From NCBI GenBank assembly GCA_003993805.1, contig RSEF01000017.1, forward strand, positions 10,341,745 through 10,405,744: a DNA stretch of 64,000 nt. Reading direction: 5' to 3'. This DNA is from Himantopus leucocephalus (Eukaryota > Chordata > Aves > Charadriiformes > Recurvirostridae). This document shows positions 51,001 through 64,000 of this stretch, in pieces. The notes beneath the pieces are model-generated. The model did no database searches. It was not told the origin of the DNA and worked only from the letters and a program-made list of their open reading frames with translations. Position 1 is the stretch's first letter. Each line of letters starts with the position of its first letter. The translations under genes and the position numbers were made by a program.

Positions 51001-51802
51001 ACCAAGGGATTTAAGATGAACAACGCTCAGACTGAAGAAAAAAACAAACTTGCAAGCAACTATGCTGCTAGTAAGAGAATGAAAGACGACCTTTAGCACA
51101 ACATAAATTTAAATAGCCTTAAATCCATTGTCAGGGCATTCCTGAGTAACATAACTGAATGAAAAAAAACCCAACTGTCCTGTGCCAAAATACATTTTTC
51201 CCAAATAGCTCAAATGTGAACAGCAGAATTGTCCAGAGATTTGATACAAAATCTGAGGCAGCCGCATTGCCAAGCAACTCAGTGCACTTAGATTATAAAA
51301 ATGTTGTTCCACAATTTTCTATTCTAATTGACACTTTGCAGCAAGTTAACACTGTCAATCATTCTGTGCATTAGAAAGAATTGAAACCCAACATGGGCCA
51401 AATATTCTTCAGTCACACAAAGCAGCTTAACAATAAAAAGAACCATTTAAAAAAGAATAGGCAGAAGATCCGATGCCTAGTTTGTGGTCAAATATCAGTT
51501 CATGGCAGTCTCCAACCACAAAAAGTTGAGGGCTCTAGAATCCTGCAGAAGTCAGGATTAATCTTCTGTCAATCCAACCTGTCTGCGTTCACTCAGTGCA
51601 TGAGACTATATCTGGTCCTAAGGACAACATTCACTTTCTGCTTTTAAAAGCTGTGTCAGAATCACTTTCAAGTTACATAGGAAAGTGCTGAAATACTTGT
51701 GGCTGGCTCATGTCAGGAAAACCATACTCCTCTTCCTCCTTAGAGAACAATAGCCTGTTTCTTCAGTTTGGCACTTGAAGTCACACCAGGCAGCAGAGAA
51801 AA
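48074..51802 (-). other. RALGPS1: Probable RALGPS1 3' UTR
   Basis: A stretch of about 3.7 kb without recognised repeats or coding pattern between the RALGPS1 stop and the candidate poly(A) signal. The absence of CR1 insertions, unlike the surroundings, fits a conserved long UTR, but this is inference. A plus-strand open frame at 50586-50936 has no recognisable domain and is treated as chance. Confidence 0.4.
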
Positions 51803-54800
51803 TTATTCGAAGGACATTAGATTAGCAGGTACCTGGAACAGAATGTAAATTATTCAGCAGTATAACCCTCCTGAGCCTATTACAGCATTTGGAAACTGCA
51901 GGGCTGCTAAATAGAGCGGGCTAATAATTTACGATCCAATGTGAAAAGTGTAATCAGTCCCAAACAGGCCCAGAAGAGGGCTAACCCCGTAACTAAAAGG
52001 AAGGATAAAGACTCAAATGATTTTTCTATTCATGGACCAAATCCAGTCAAAGTATTCTAGTAAGTCATCAGCATGCATGGGTAGAATGTGTGTGTGTAAG
52101 GAAGCTTCTCAAGCTGCAGCCTGTTTTAGGTCCTATATGGATCAGCATCCTATTAATATAACCTTTGGAAGTCCTTTTAAGAACGAACATTTTCCACAAG
52201 AGAAGAACGAGGCTGCTATATAAGCTATATAAAGGACAAACATAACATTTTCTAGGATACTGTCTTCAATGGCACTTACAGACCCAGTCATAACGCTATG
52301 CAAATGCTGGCACGTTTGCTTTCTTCGTCCGTGAGAAAGCCCCTTCTGAAGTAGTGATGGGGTTTCCTCATTTGAAGCAGTAAGTGTAGAGGTTATACAC
52401 TGTTAAGGTAACCAAACCTATAGCTAGACCTGCACAAATCCTGATTTGGTGGGAATTCTGTAGTTTTAAATTGTTTTTTGTTCCTCCTGTTGAAAAACTG
52501 GCTCAATGTACAAAATTAAGAGTTATGTCGGTTCCCACAGGACTATGTGTGCACACAGACTGAAGAGAGGTTATCTTTTCTAGTAGGGATTTTCTGGAAA
52601 ATACGAAAAAGCAGGTAGAAGTAAGTCTCACCACCTTACCTGAGGCTTGTTGCTTTTGCATGCGTCATCCAAGTGCTTATGCCATAATATTGCATGAAAC
52701 CTTGAACCAGTCTGGAACTTGTAAACATTGCCTACAAAAATAAGAAAATCAAAGGCTCTGCATTAGCAGACAGACATGTAGTTTCAAGGGATTCTAATTT
52801 ATGTGCATTAGTCAAAGTCCTGAAGTAAACTGTTAAATTAATTTGCACCTCAGATGCTGAAACAGGATGTTGCTCATATAACAGAGACCACGTGAGGCAT
52901 TTTATCCAACAATCCTTGGGTGAAGGGAGTTTGAGAACATACGTGGCCTGCAAAGCTAAGAGAACTGTATAGGCAGAGAGGCCAAATTACAGCCACAGAA
53001 AAGACCACTTAGGGCACATCCAATATACTTCTGGCTTTCTTCCCATTAAGACTGTTGTGGTTACTGTCAAACTTCTTACGAATGTTTTTGGTATTTGTGA
53101 ACTTAGCTTTCTTCAATAACCTATTGCAAGTTTCCTCTGTGCTTCATTATTTTGCAAATTGTTTCTTGCAATCAAATACTTTCTGCATTTTAGTCAACAC
53201 CCAGGAGATGCGCTTCGCACAGCAGATGCAAATCCATGTCCAGCACCAAAGTTGAAAACGTGAAAAGGGAAGGAAGCCTCAAAAATCTTTATGTAACCAC
53301 TCAAAGGGCAAAATAACTCTAGGGGCTTTCTGATCTTCTGAAGTTTTTGAAGTTTAATCAAGGCAGAAGAGTTACTGCACTTCACAATTAATTATTAAAA
53401 AGGCTTTTTTTGGTACGTGGTTTCACGTTTGAAGAATTTTCATAATATTTTAATTGGCCTCGGTGTAAGTCAAGATTTGATATTGACCAATTTTAAGAAA
53501 GCCATTCAGAAACTTGGGAGCTTGGGGTATGCAGCACATGGACATGCAGCAATCATACCGGTTAGGCAATTTCTGCAAAACTTATAGTAACTGTCAAGAC
53601 ACAGCAAGACCTCTGTAGGCACCAGAGAAGCACCACAGCATATTACAGAAATATGTTCAATTTCATTTGTACCCTCCCTTGAAAATTCTACATTGAAAAT
53701 CTCCCTCTTCAGCCTTTTATGTGAGTGCCACTGCAAGTTCTGTACTCTACAAACTCATTCATAGAGATTAATCTACTTCCTGTCACAGAAATATAATGCA
53801 GACAATGTCCATCCTGCAACATCTACCTTTGTCAGGGTTATTTAGCTGGAAAATATCAGGATGCTCAGGGTCATCAGGCAGTGCCACCATCCAGCCCACA
53901 ATGGAGACTTTTTTACCAGGTGTAGATTTATACTGGAAGAGACAGACAAGTCAGTCACAGCTGAGACTGTACTAGGGATTAACTTTTGCCTGTAAAAGTT
54001 GTGCAGACATATGGCTTAGCCCGGAACAGCAAGTACTCTTCAAACACCCTTCCAGATCTGCTTATGGATACGCAATTCTTGTTTTTAGAACAAATTCAAC
54101 ACTTACATGTTTTCTTTCAGTGCCTCTTAAAGATTTTGCTCCAAAGTACAGAAGAGTTGATCCTGAAAGCATAACCCAGTACCTAGTCCATGAGGAGAGC
54201 TGAATCAAAGGAAAAAAAATCAGGAAAAACTCTGCATATCTCCGGCATTTCAAAAATCTTTTCACAAGCAAGTCCAAGTACTACCCAAGTTAATTTCAGA
54301 AGCAGGGAATGGAGAGTTAGATAAAGAGTGTCTCCTGGTATAAATCAGCCCAGCTACCCAAATTTGGACGTCTGGCTGTGAATACAATCCATCTTACTTG
54401 GTTATCTCACAAATACATCAGGACTGATTGCTTCACAACAAAATAGCATGCTGCCTTCTACTGGACAGACCTTAGACTTCCGCATTTGATCAGTAAAATT
54501 TACTGAGATGACATCTCTGCAATTGTTCGAATCTTTTAGCACTGAACAGTTAGGGCTGCACATGAAAAATATCAATGAACTCCACAGAAAACAAAAAATT
54601 ATCAAGCATGTAGGACCAGAACCATGTGAAACCTGTGAATTGAGGTTAAGTATGAATTACCATGACTTTGGTGCTATGGGTGGATGCACTGCAGCCTTCC
54701 TATTTTACCCTGATACGAAATTTCTGCTCTCACAGAAATGCATGCTGATTTATAGAGCTGCTTTACTCTTGCTCTGCTGTCACAACCTAGAGACATGCAA

Positions 54801-57800
54801 ATGCAGGGAGAAGCAAAACTGCTGTAGATCAAACGACATACAAAGGTTACAGCCTTGTTCTAACCCAGTTGAAACTTCAAACAGAAAATGGTTTTACAAT
54901 TAATAGTAAGGAACATTGGTTTGTGTGTGGTATCAAGCTGCAGTTTTAATCTAATCCTGGAAATTAAACCAGCCACTACTGAAATAGAATCACAGGAAGA
55001 ATTAGAATTAGAATCACTCACAGTAGGTTTCTTGCCTTCTTTGAGCAATGTTTTTCTTCTTAATGGCCCTTCCATGGTAATGACGCCTGTGGAACTACCT
55101 AATGTGCAGCTGCAGGCCCCTGTTGGGCTGGAGAGACAAAACATTGCCATATGTATTTAAGCAGACAAATAAGGACAGGAAGCAAGCAATGTAATTTAGC
55201 TCTAAATAAATTTTTCCTGCATTGCCTTACGTATGATGTATCATCTGACACTTGAATCTAATACGTACTTTCCAAACCTAGACAAATAGGAACCAGGATC
55301 TTTGAAAAATAGCAAATCAACAAAAGGTTCTATTCGGGGGGCTTAGACATGGAAAAATATAACAAAACAGAATAAATATTGAGACCCAAAGTCAAAGGGA
55401 AAACAGGCATTTTTCTATTTAACTTATGGCTTAAAATTTTGGCAGTAAGAGCTCCCACAAACGTAACTTTATCTTAAAATAAACTTTAGCTATCAAAAAA
55501 GAATGTCGGAAATTACCTTAGTTAATTGGAAAAAAGTTGGGAAAACTATGTAACCATGCCAAATAATTTATTGTACAGTGATTAAAATCTTTTTTCCTTT
55601 CCCAGGATGAACACAGAGCTTCCCGCATACAACAGTGAGAAAGTGCTACAACTGAAAGAACCCAAGTACAGGCTAAGGTAGAAATGTAAACAGCCGTTAA
55701 GAACCGAACAACCAAAGACTGATTGGCAGGTGATGATCTGCTAGAATTATCTGCTGCTCACCTCTCGTTATGCCACGTTATCACAGTTATGATATTCTTA
55801 TAGGGGCCAATTAAGTGTACCAGAGCCAACTAAATCAGGTCTAATAATGAATAAAAGGAAAAGGACACATGTATGATCTACCACTCAGTTGCAAAAGGAA
55901 CACTATTCTGTCTATGAACGAGTATGATGGTGTCACATAAACACACGTTAGTGAAAGTGATATACACAGCAACACCACCTATGCAGGAACAGCACTTCAA
56001 ACTGGCAGGTGCATCTTCTTCGAATAAATGGAATTGCCTTGCCTGTGTTAATGTGTATTCTTGCCAATTCTAGTTTTCTGATCGAAGCAGCAGAAGATTC
56101 CAGAAAAGGAAGAGTGAACGCAAGCATTAGAATGACTTGACAGTGGATAAATATACGAAATGTGTTTTAGAGAATAATTCTTCTTCGTAGATTTAATAGG
56201 CTTTTCACATTTTTATCTTATTTTATATTTCTAGTTTGTATACATTTTTGAAGCAAATCTACCACTGAGATGTTAAGAGTGTATTTTCCAGAAACAGGTA
56301 TAATAGCTGAAATATTGTTCCACAATGTATTCCTTTACTTATTTATAATGCATGCGCTTTTACTCCTGTCTAACTTCTTCTAACTTCTGCTGCTATCAGA
56401 CGTTACTGACTCAAGTAAAACAGCTGTACTTACATTTACACATTCTATCAACACTTCTACAATGGCTGAAGCAAACTAATTTATACAAAATAAAAACTAA
56501 CTGGATTTAAACTCCAACTAAATCTCAGTATTTGCAGAATTCTGTTTCAGGGCCCTTTTTTTTTTTACTGTTCATATATAATTCTTCACTTCCCACTTCC
56601 ACAGAATTTACCAAGTCCAGGTCAGGTATGGATGCAACGAATGATTTTTATCCCCCTAACTATATATAATTTTCCACGTTACCTCTCTTTGGGCTGCAAA
56701 TGGATTACCTGTTTCTGAAAAGTCCATGACTAGCAACATTGGGAGCGCCTGCTACATACGGCATTGCAGATGTTCCCTCTCTTACTTGGGGTCCAAGGTA
56801 ACACCTCTTTACTGGACAAAGTCAACACATCATACTACAGCTCTCTGACCCAAACAGATGTTATGCGTAGCTGTCCCTCAAATCAGGAAATAAATTGTGA
56901 GAAAGGAAATAAATTGTGCCACAGAAGGCAAAGATGGCCTTCATGACAAACCTGCTTCTGTAATGTCGTAAAACCCAAAGCAAACAATAGTTTTCTGCAA
57001 TATGGAAGCCAGATATAATTAGTTAAATCAATAGCTAAAATGAATTTCATCTGAATGGGCCATACCTCTGCTTTAGCATCAACAGGAATTTTGACAAGCA
57101 GGAGGGGAAGACTCCCATGAGTTGCTATGGTCATACAAGGATACTTTGGACACAAAATACATTATGCTAGGAAAGCGTAGAGACCCAAACAAAACTTTAG
57201 CACCATAAACTGAGCAAGGCAGACCCTGAACTGTACCTGTAGACACAGCTTCGACTCCTAGGAGAATTCCGGATCGGTACCCTCCAGTTAGGCCCCAGCG
57301 TGGCATATAAACGACCCCTGTTCGTGAATGCAAATATCTGATGAGGGAAATTCTAGTCTGAGACTTCAACACTTAGGGTTTGGTAAACATGACAGAGATA
57401 GTTCCCAATATTCTCAGGTCCATGGGAAGGAAAGCACAGTAACTTTGCCGTGCTTTATTTCAAAAAGTTTGCCATTTTCCCCTAACTAATCAGTAATTTG
57501 ATAAAAATAACTATTGATTCAGGGCTTACCTATGTTAGGGATCATTCATGAACTTCTTAGCTAAGTCTGCAGAGCGCTCAGTGAGTGTACATGAAGACTA
57601 ACTCACCTTTCAAGCCCTGATGGCAGCTCCTCACTAAATTCTGAGCTTTCACTGCTATCTAGAAAAAGAGTAGTACAGAGAAAGAGTAAGAAAACCACCC
57701 AAGGGAAAATACAAAGCCAGTGTATGTGGATGACCAGAATAATCTTTTTATAGTACCATGGAAATTGCTTACTCAAATCATGTTTCAAAATTGAAGTCTT

Positions 57801-60037
57801 TAGAGTTCATGGAAGAACCTAAAATTGGAAGAGGCGTACATGAGCCTTCCCATTTATAATATCTCACCGGTGAACGAAGTCATTGTTACCATTGCGTTTA
57901 AATATCAGATTTGTTACATGTTAGTATGTTACATTAGTTTTCATTATGCTGCTTTTCCTTCGAAAGCTGGGCACTTCAGGAACGCAAAATCTTGTTACTC
58001 TGTAAGACAATATTTCTACCACAACATCTGTAAGTCAACTACAGTTATTAGACATGGTATCATTGTTTGTTTTCAACAAGCAAGCACACCTGTAACAGAG
58101 GATATGCCAGCTGTATGCTGCTGCTAGGAGCCGTAACAAATCGATGTGATGGTGTTCACAATGATAGTCCCTATTTCTTCTGCAAGCCCATGACAGATTT
58201 GTCCCTCCTCCTCTGGCACAGCTATTTAGCTCACAGTTTTAATTTGCCCAGGACTGATCTTCTAAGGCTCAGTATAACACAGTGAGCTGTGCCTGTAATT
58301 TCAGAAGCTCAAAGATCACCTCAGTCTCAAACTCTTCTTGGTCAAGTAACCTGCTATCCTTCACAGTCGTCCTCCTATTCTAGAAGCAGCCCGAGTCACT
58401 TAAAAGGTGGCTTTCTCGTGCTTAGAACACAGACTCTTGATCGCTTTGTTTTCATTATAATAATTATTTTATTAATTATAATACCATAATGTAACTGTCA
58501 TCATTCTCTTCCACAAGTTCATTTTATGTTTCTTTTGAAGTCTCGGAGAGCACAGCTAAACTATTCTCCCGTCTTCTAAAATATACCATTGCAATTAACG
58601 TTTTCTTTGTGAAAAGGCAACTTCCAAGATACGCATCCGCTTTGCGGTAGCACTGTTACTTTTCTCCAGGTGGAAGCTGACGAGCGCCCTGCCTCGCACC
58701 CACACAGGCGCGGACCGTCCTCCCCGCGCCGCTCTCGCCGGAGCCGCCGGCGGGTACCGGAGCAGAGCCGGCCGCGCCTCGGGCACCCCCCGCCCGCCAG
58801 GGACCGGCCCCCGCCCCGCAGAGAACGACCCGCTCGCTGCCCACCGCGGGGGGGCTGCCCGCCCCCCGCTCTACCTCTGGACAGGCCGTTGGCCAGGAGG
58901 GCGCCCGGGGGGTGGCCGCGGGCCGGGCTGTGGGGCTCCAGGACGCTGTCATCCAGGAGGTGGCGCGGCCTCTCCGTCGGGAAGGTGGCGCTTTTGCTCT
59001 CCACCACGCTGAGCTGACACATCATGCTGGAGGCGGGGAGAGAGAAGAAGGCGAACGCCCTCGCACCCCGCGAACAGCAGCCCTCGCCGCCCGCGGACAN
59101 NNNNCCCCCCCGGCCCCGACTCCCCCCGCAGGCCACGAAGCAGCGGGCGAGGAGACGGTCCTGCTCACGCGTTCCCTCTGCCGCGCACACGCTCCTCGAC
59201 TACCACGACAAATTTCAGATTTTAGTGGTCTCCGTAAGTAACAATTACCAAACTCCTGCAGACGGCCAGTTTTAAGCTTTTTGACTCCTCTCCGTACAAA
59301 ACCTGAACGCCCCGGGTGGAGGCAAAGGTAGAAAACCAGAAAGAGCAGACTCCCGCTAAGCCACTGCTTCGTGGTCCTTCACTAAGCTCAACGCTCTATG
59401 ACCCTGGACGAGTCACGTGAACTTTCATCTGCCCTAACTGTGAAATTTGGCAGATGTTGAAACCTTAACTGGGAAGCTGGTGCTCTCACTTAGCTGGGCA
59501 GAGACATCTCTATTACCCAGGCAAAACGGTGCAAAAGGTCACAACTTTCCTGAATGGTAAGGTGTGCCAAGCAGCTAGTAATATTCCTTAGACGTATTAG
59601 AAAGATATTTAAAAATCAAAAGAAAAAAAAAATCGGTTATGCACACCAGGAATCCACAGACCCAAGTGGATGCACAGCTTTCAAGTACTGCCAACGTCTG
59701 GCACAAGCAGAGAATACAGTCAGCATAATAATAATAAAGTGCCAAGAGAAAACCTAGAGAATAAACAGTAAAGCCTGGAGCACTCTTGCAATACAAGAAA
59801 TGGAAGGGACAAATAACAGAGCGTTCTCAAATACCAGAGCGTTCTGCTGCTATCTTAAACCTTTGTGATGCATGAAATTGCCCGAGCGGGCGACAGCCCG
59901 GAGCACCCACTTGTTTCCCAGGCTGTGACTCTTCCTGTGCCTTGGCACTGGAGGTGTAGGTAGACTTGCTGCTACTGAGGCATCAGGACACGTGGGTCTC
60001 CTGCTGAATTTCATAATTGCTGACATGTCAGATGGAC
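51803..60037 (-). CDS. RALGPS1: RALGPS1, C-terminal part (PxxP motif and PH domain), partial at 5' end
   Basis: Ral guanine-nucleotide exchange factor with an N-terminal CDC25-type domain (outside this window), a central SH3-binding motif and a C-terminal PH domain. Exons (minus): 60037-59911, 59026-58875, 57658-57607, 57317-57237, 55127-55022, 54199-54107, 53932-53827, 52731-52640, 51832-51803 (TAA 51803-51805). Phases agree; 278 aa here. Exon order gives [29 protein letters not shown] (class II PxxPxR SH3 ligand), [48 protein letters not shown], then the PH domain from [16 protein letters not shown] through [37 protein letters not shown] and [17 protein letters not shown]. It ends [15 protein letters not shown]1 rather than RALGPS2 is chosen from the exon content and from proximity to GARNL3. 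The missing N-terminal half lies to the right. Confidence 0.93.
58670..59150. promoter_or_regulatory. RALGPS1: Internal CpG island over a RALGPS1 coding exon
   Basis: A block of very high GC and CpG content covers the 152-base RALGPS1 exon 59026-58875 and its flanks, including a 5-N gap at 59100-59104. The neighbouring exons are AT-rich. The sequence upstream of the exon stays open in the exon's frame back to an ATG at about 59190, and the exon itself begins with tandem ATGs (59025 and 59022). It could be an alternative promoter for a PH-domain isoform, or simply a GC-rich exon. Confidence 0.45.
59100..59104. other. Assembly gap (5 N) in GC-rich sequence
   Basis: Five N in a C-rich stretch just upstream of a RALGPS1 exon. 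It does not interrupt a recognised coding exon. Confidence 0.9.
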
Positions 60038-63000
60038 CTGAAAGACAGAGATCATTTAACATTCAACTGATGCAAAACCCAGAAATTTCATGGGCTGGTG
60101 TGTTTAGCCACTGATTAAAACGAATTGTTACAGATAAACAAAAGGCACCGTTTCTGAAGAACTGTTTCTTCTGCATTAAGGTTACACCATCCATTTCTGT
60201 TATGAATTGATCTATATTCTTGAACTGTCTGGAAGCAATTTTAAAAACAGCTTTGCACACACTTTTAACAATGAACTCCTACAAAAAGTCTTGGCACCCT
60301 TACAACAGCTGGGTGTGCCAAAGTGTAATACGCAGAGCCATAAAGTCAGTTTGTACTTCGGGTGTGAGCAGGAATCCTCACACATGTTTTGCATTTTGTT
60401 CACAACTCCATGTTGTGAATAAACTGTAAACAATCTGCTCATACTGACTCACAGCTTGAGCATGTAAGAGAAAGCAGGGGCCTTTCACGTATCTAATGGC
60501 CAGACAGATGCATTACTTCTCAATCATCTATGAGCTCTAAAGATGTCTCACTGCAATTATTCTTCCTCTCATTTCACAGGTTTTATGAGGCCTCGCAGAA
60601 ACCACGGACAAGCTGTTCTTGTTCCAGTTCCCTGACGCTGTTTGCAAAAGGCTGGCAGTGAACTTCACAATACAGTGGAGAACAACACGGCTTATCCTCA
60701 GTGAATGCCAGGCCATTCCTGGCTTCACAATGAACAGTTGAGATTTCACTTTTTCTACCTTATTCCTATAGACCATCTCATACAGGACGGCATTTTTGCC
60801 TGCCTGTCTTTGCTACCATCACACAATAGGGAATTTGTGAAACGACACCAGGAGCACGAGTCACCGGCATACATGGCTTCAGAGAAGGTCTTGGGCTTAA
60901 AGGCCATGTGCAGTTTTAAAAAAGCACGCTTTCAATCATTACTTGATCCAGAGATTCAACCAGAACCATACGCCTGGGAGGTCGGAAGAGGGCTGAGTAC
61001 AACGTTCTGCTGCACTTTTAATTAAAATTTTGTTGCATTTGGGCTGTAAGATGACACTGGAAGCTTTTTCCCTGAAGACAACAGGGTTCATCTTCCTCTT
61101 CTGCCGTGGAGGCTATGCACAAGTTAGAATATAAAAAGTATGAATCCGAGCAAAATTAGGTGGTGACTAGTTTAGTGTAAAAACCGTTTGAATTAGTATT
61201 TCACCGTTAGGTCTGAAAATCCTGTCTGCTGCTTTACTAGCAAGAACATATATTTCACTAAAGTCTTTTACTGCAAGTTTTCACTACAAATTATTAAAAT
61301 TTATGCAGAGACAAACCAAATGCATTCAGAAGTTTCAGAAATGATTACAATTTCTTTTATTTAAAAACCTCCAGCCCTTCTGATGAACTAAGTTCACAAA
61401 AAGTTCTCTCTACATGCTTTGTTTGTAGTGCCTTTCCATCAGACATTTTTCAACTTGGGAACAGTAAAATACTTAGGACGACTGAGGTGTTTACTACCTG
61501 CTAAGAAGCTTAAAATATATTGGACTTGAGACCCGGCATGAAGATAGTGGCAGCTGAAAGAGAATTTTCCTGAAAATCACGAGCACATATCAGCAAGAGT
61601 TTAGTCTGAAACTCAGCATAAACTTCAGCGTCAGCGTGGCCACTCTGAGATTACCATCACACCTTGCAATGCATTAAGTCACTACTCGACCCTGAATTTG
61701 GCTGCAGGATTGGTTCAGTGTTCTATTGCTTCCTGTTGTGTCATTCAGCTCTTTCTCTCTGGTGCCAGTTCTAAATCCTGATTCACATTAAGTCCTTTTA
61801 AGTGGATGACACTATAGTTCACTGAGAGCTACTGGAATACCATGTTTACCAAACTGCTGAAACTACAGCCTGTGAAAGAGTAGCAATCTCGAGGCACAGC
61901 CCTAAATGAGTACCAGTACGGTGCAGTGCTTTTTCACACAGACACTATGCCACGTGTCAAAATAACTGTGAAATTTTCTCATACGTACGAGTTTAAAGGT
62001 TTAAGTTTCTCACCGTGGAGAGTCACGGAGCTGAAAGGAGTAAGACTATTTGATTAATTTGATCCTAAGTCAATGTTCATTGAAGCAAAGCACGGAGACC
62101 GCACCAAAACTACTTTATCTAGAGAAAGAACAGCAAAACGAGTCTTGTGCTGACACAACCAAGCCATTACAAAATCAAAGTCAGCTGGACTTGACTCGAG
62201 CTATTTTAAAGTATTTATAGGTTCAAATGTTATCACTATCAGAACCTACAAAAAATAAGAGATGTTGTCTACCAACAAAAATAGTTCTTTGGGAGTTTTC
62301 ACTCCACACTTCCTTTTTTTTGGAAATCAGACCCCCCATTTAGGAAGCACGAAGTGAAATTTGCACTAATACGAATACGACACAAACATATTTAAAGATT
62401 GATCATTATAACTCAGTTTTAGCAAGAACTTTTATTACCTGGACAGCTTCAGAACAGAAACAGTCTGATTAAAAAAACCTGAAACAAATGATGTAATGCA
62501 TCTAAAAGGACTGCATATCTCAGATTGAAACTAAGATCATAAAGTCAGACTTCAGTTCAGGTTAAAATACCGCCTGGCTAAGGTGAGATGTGTCAAGGGT
62601 GACAGAATTTGTGGACGTAGGTATAGCGGCCTTACAACTTCAGCCAACAGTTCCAGCCTGGCTTCCTTGCTATTACATAGGGCAATCACAATTGCTTTCA
62701 TCAGCCCCGTGAAAGGAGGTAAAGGACTTATTCTAATTCCTAGTTAGGTGCCTTCAGTGAAGATCTTGATGACAGAAAACAGAATGCTTTGTGGGATAAG
62801 GTGAAGACAGAAGTATCAGCTGTGTTGGTATTACTCTGTCTGGAGTGGCCATTTTCTATGTAATTCTGCACCTTCCTCATCTGCAAGCCGAGAGAAGGAA
62901 ATACATACAGTTTGGCTCTGTTAACCCTGCACTCAGGTAAAAAGAATCTGAGCTTAAAAACCTTTACAAAGTCTTTGCATCTGCTCTGCTGTCAAATGCC

Positions 63001-64000
63001 ATGGAGAAGAACTGTGAAGTTCCGAGTTCCGTTGGACAGGACCTGTGCTGCAGGGTGCGCTCAGTTCAGGAGGAGTCTGGGGCACAGAGGGTGTCAGCAC
63101 GAGTGATGGGGCACAGGGGAGATGACCTCGTTTCGGTAAAGGGGTAAGAGACAAGACAGCCTGTGCCAAGAAGGATGCCAAAGAGGGCAAGCGGTGAGAT
63201 ACTGATGAAAACTGCACAGACCGAGGGATGTTTATGGACATACCAGACTGCTGAGCAATTAGCTGGGGAAGCTATGCCCGATACTGCTGATAACAGAATT
63301 CCAATATTTAAATTCATTTGAGATTGAGTTATTTTGCCTCTTTTTTTCCAATAAGTGAAGTCATCTGCTACTGCTAACTCTCCTCTTCACTCCCCTGGCT
63401 CCATTCCTAGTGCATACTGTTACCATGATTGCTATTCTGTTATTTTGCCTTTCATGGAGACAAAGCACTCTTAGTAGGATTTTCCAGTCAGCTGGCATGA
63501 ACAAGGGTTAGTTTGGTTTTCATTATTTCTCAGCATCATTTTCAAGACTATGCTGACATGCACAAAAATAATGTATAAAAATATTAAAACATTATTAAAA
63601 ATTTGTTTGCGTTAGGGAACGTGAGACAACTTCATCAGAGTGAGCTGAGTGCTGTTCAGAGATTTGTGGCAAGAACATTTGGAAAAGTTTACACATATCC
63701 CAAAGGATCTCACTGTTTTTTCCTTTGCATAATTTTTCCATGAATAATCCTTCAAATGTTATAAATGAATGTTACTTTTGCAATCCTTCAGGAGAACATG
63801 TGAACATTTACAGTCTCCAGAGCTTTTAAAAAAAGCAACAGGGTGAAGGAGTTACAGTTCACAGTTTTTCTCCACCAAAAATCTATCAATAAACCAATAG
63901 TAGGCATCCAAACAGAAAACTGAAAATGAGTTGCATATTATATGCTGAAAAACAGAGTGATTTTTCAGGAAGGTAAAACAGTCTCAGCTATTTACTATTT
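60038..64000 (-). other. RALGPS1 intron, no exon recognised
   Basis: The next upstream RALGPS1 exon was not found in this stretch. The splice acceptor for exon 60037-59911 lies at 60038-60039. No CR1 element or nested gene was recognised. In human, ANGPTL2 is nested antisense inside RALGPS1; no fibrinogen-like coding sequence is seen here, so it would lie further right if conserved. Confidence 0.5.

Noticed and set aside
62912..63317. Overlapping ORFs on both strands near the right end
   Set aside because: No resemblance to RALGPS1 or ANGPTL2 and no splice sites in a fitting phase. Treated as intron.
1..64000. CRISPR arrays, tRNA or rRNA genes, prokaryotic operons, defence or toxin systems
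   Set aside because: None seen. Gene structure is spliced vertebrate throughout, and short RNA genes such as miRNAs or snoRNAs cannot be excluded by eye.

Overview
The window looks like a piece of a bird chromosome, by inference one homologous to chicken chromosome 17 / human 9q33. Two things point to this. Short fragments of the avian CR1 LINE family are scattered through it, with the typical CR1 3' end, a 'ggttggaagggacc' block and a terminal 'attctatga' repeat. It also holds four multi-exon vertebrate genes whose exons can be joined in frame across canonical GT-AG introns. It is ordinary euchromatin with small introns, two 100-N gaps and several short N runs. I see no operons, CRISPR arrays, phage or other prokaryotic features.

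Layout from left to right. (1) 5262-21239, plus strand: the last 15 coding exons of GARNL3, giving the C-terminal 620 residues with the CNH (citron-homology) region. The N-terminal Rap-GAP half lies off the left edge. (2) 21240-28449: the tail-to-tail region between GARNL3 and SLC2A8, holding UTR and intergenic DNA, CR1 pieces and simple repeats. (3) 28450-35854, minus strand: complete SLC2A8 (GLUT8), 10 exons, 482 aa. (4) About 35630-36600: a CpG island acting as a head-to-head promoter for SLC2A8 (minus) and FBXW2 (plus). (5) 37964-45126, plus strand: complete FBXW2 coding sequence, 6 coding exons, 454 aa, plus an upstream untranslated exon. (6) 45127-51802: two converging 3' UTRs, with candidate poly(A) signals for the opposing genes about 60 bp apart near 48.04 kb. 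(7) 51803-60037, minus strand: the last nine coding exons of RALGPS1 (SH3-binding PxxP region and PH domain, 278 aa). The rest of RALGPS1 lies beyond the right edge, and 60038-64000 is its intron.

The four genes do not form a pathway. GARNL3 (predicted Rap GAP-like) and RALGPS1 (Ral GEF) both belong to small-GTPase signalling. SLC2A8 is an intracellular hexose transporter. FBXW2 is an SCF ubiquitin-ligase substrate receptor. SLC2A8 and FBXW2 share a promoter region and may be co-regulated. The observations most worth checking are a frame-breaking cassette-like exon in GARNL3, a strong-context upstream ORF in FBXW2, a CpG island inside RALGPS1 that could be an alternative promoter, and a gene order that differs from my recollection of the mammalian arrangement. 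I did not find a wholly new biological system.
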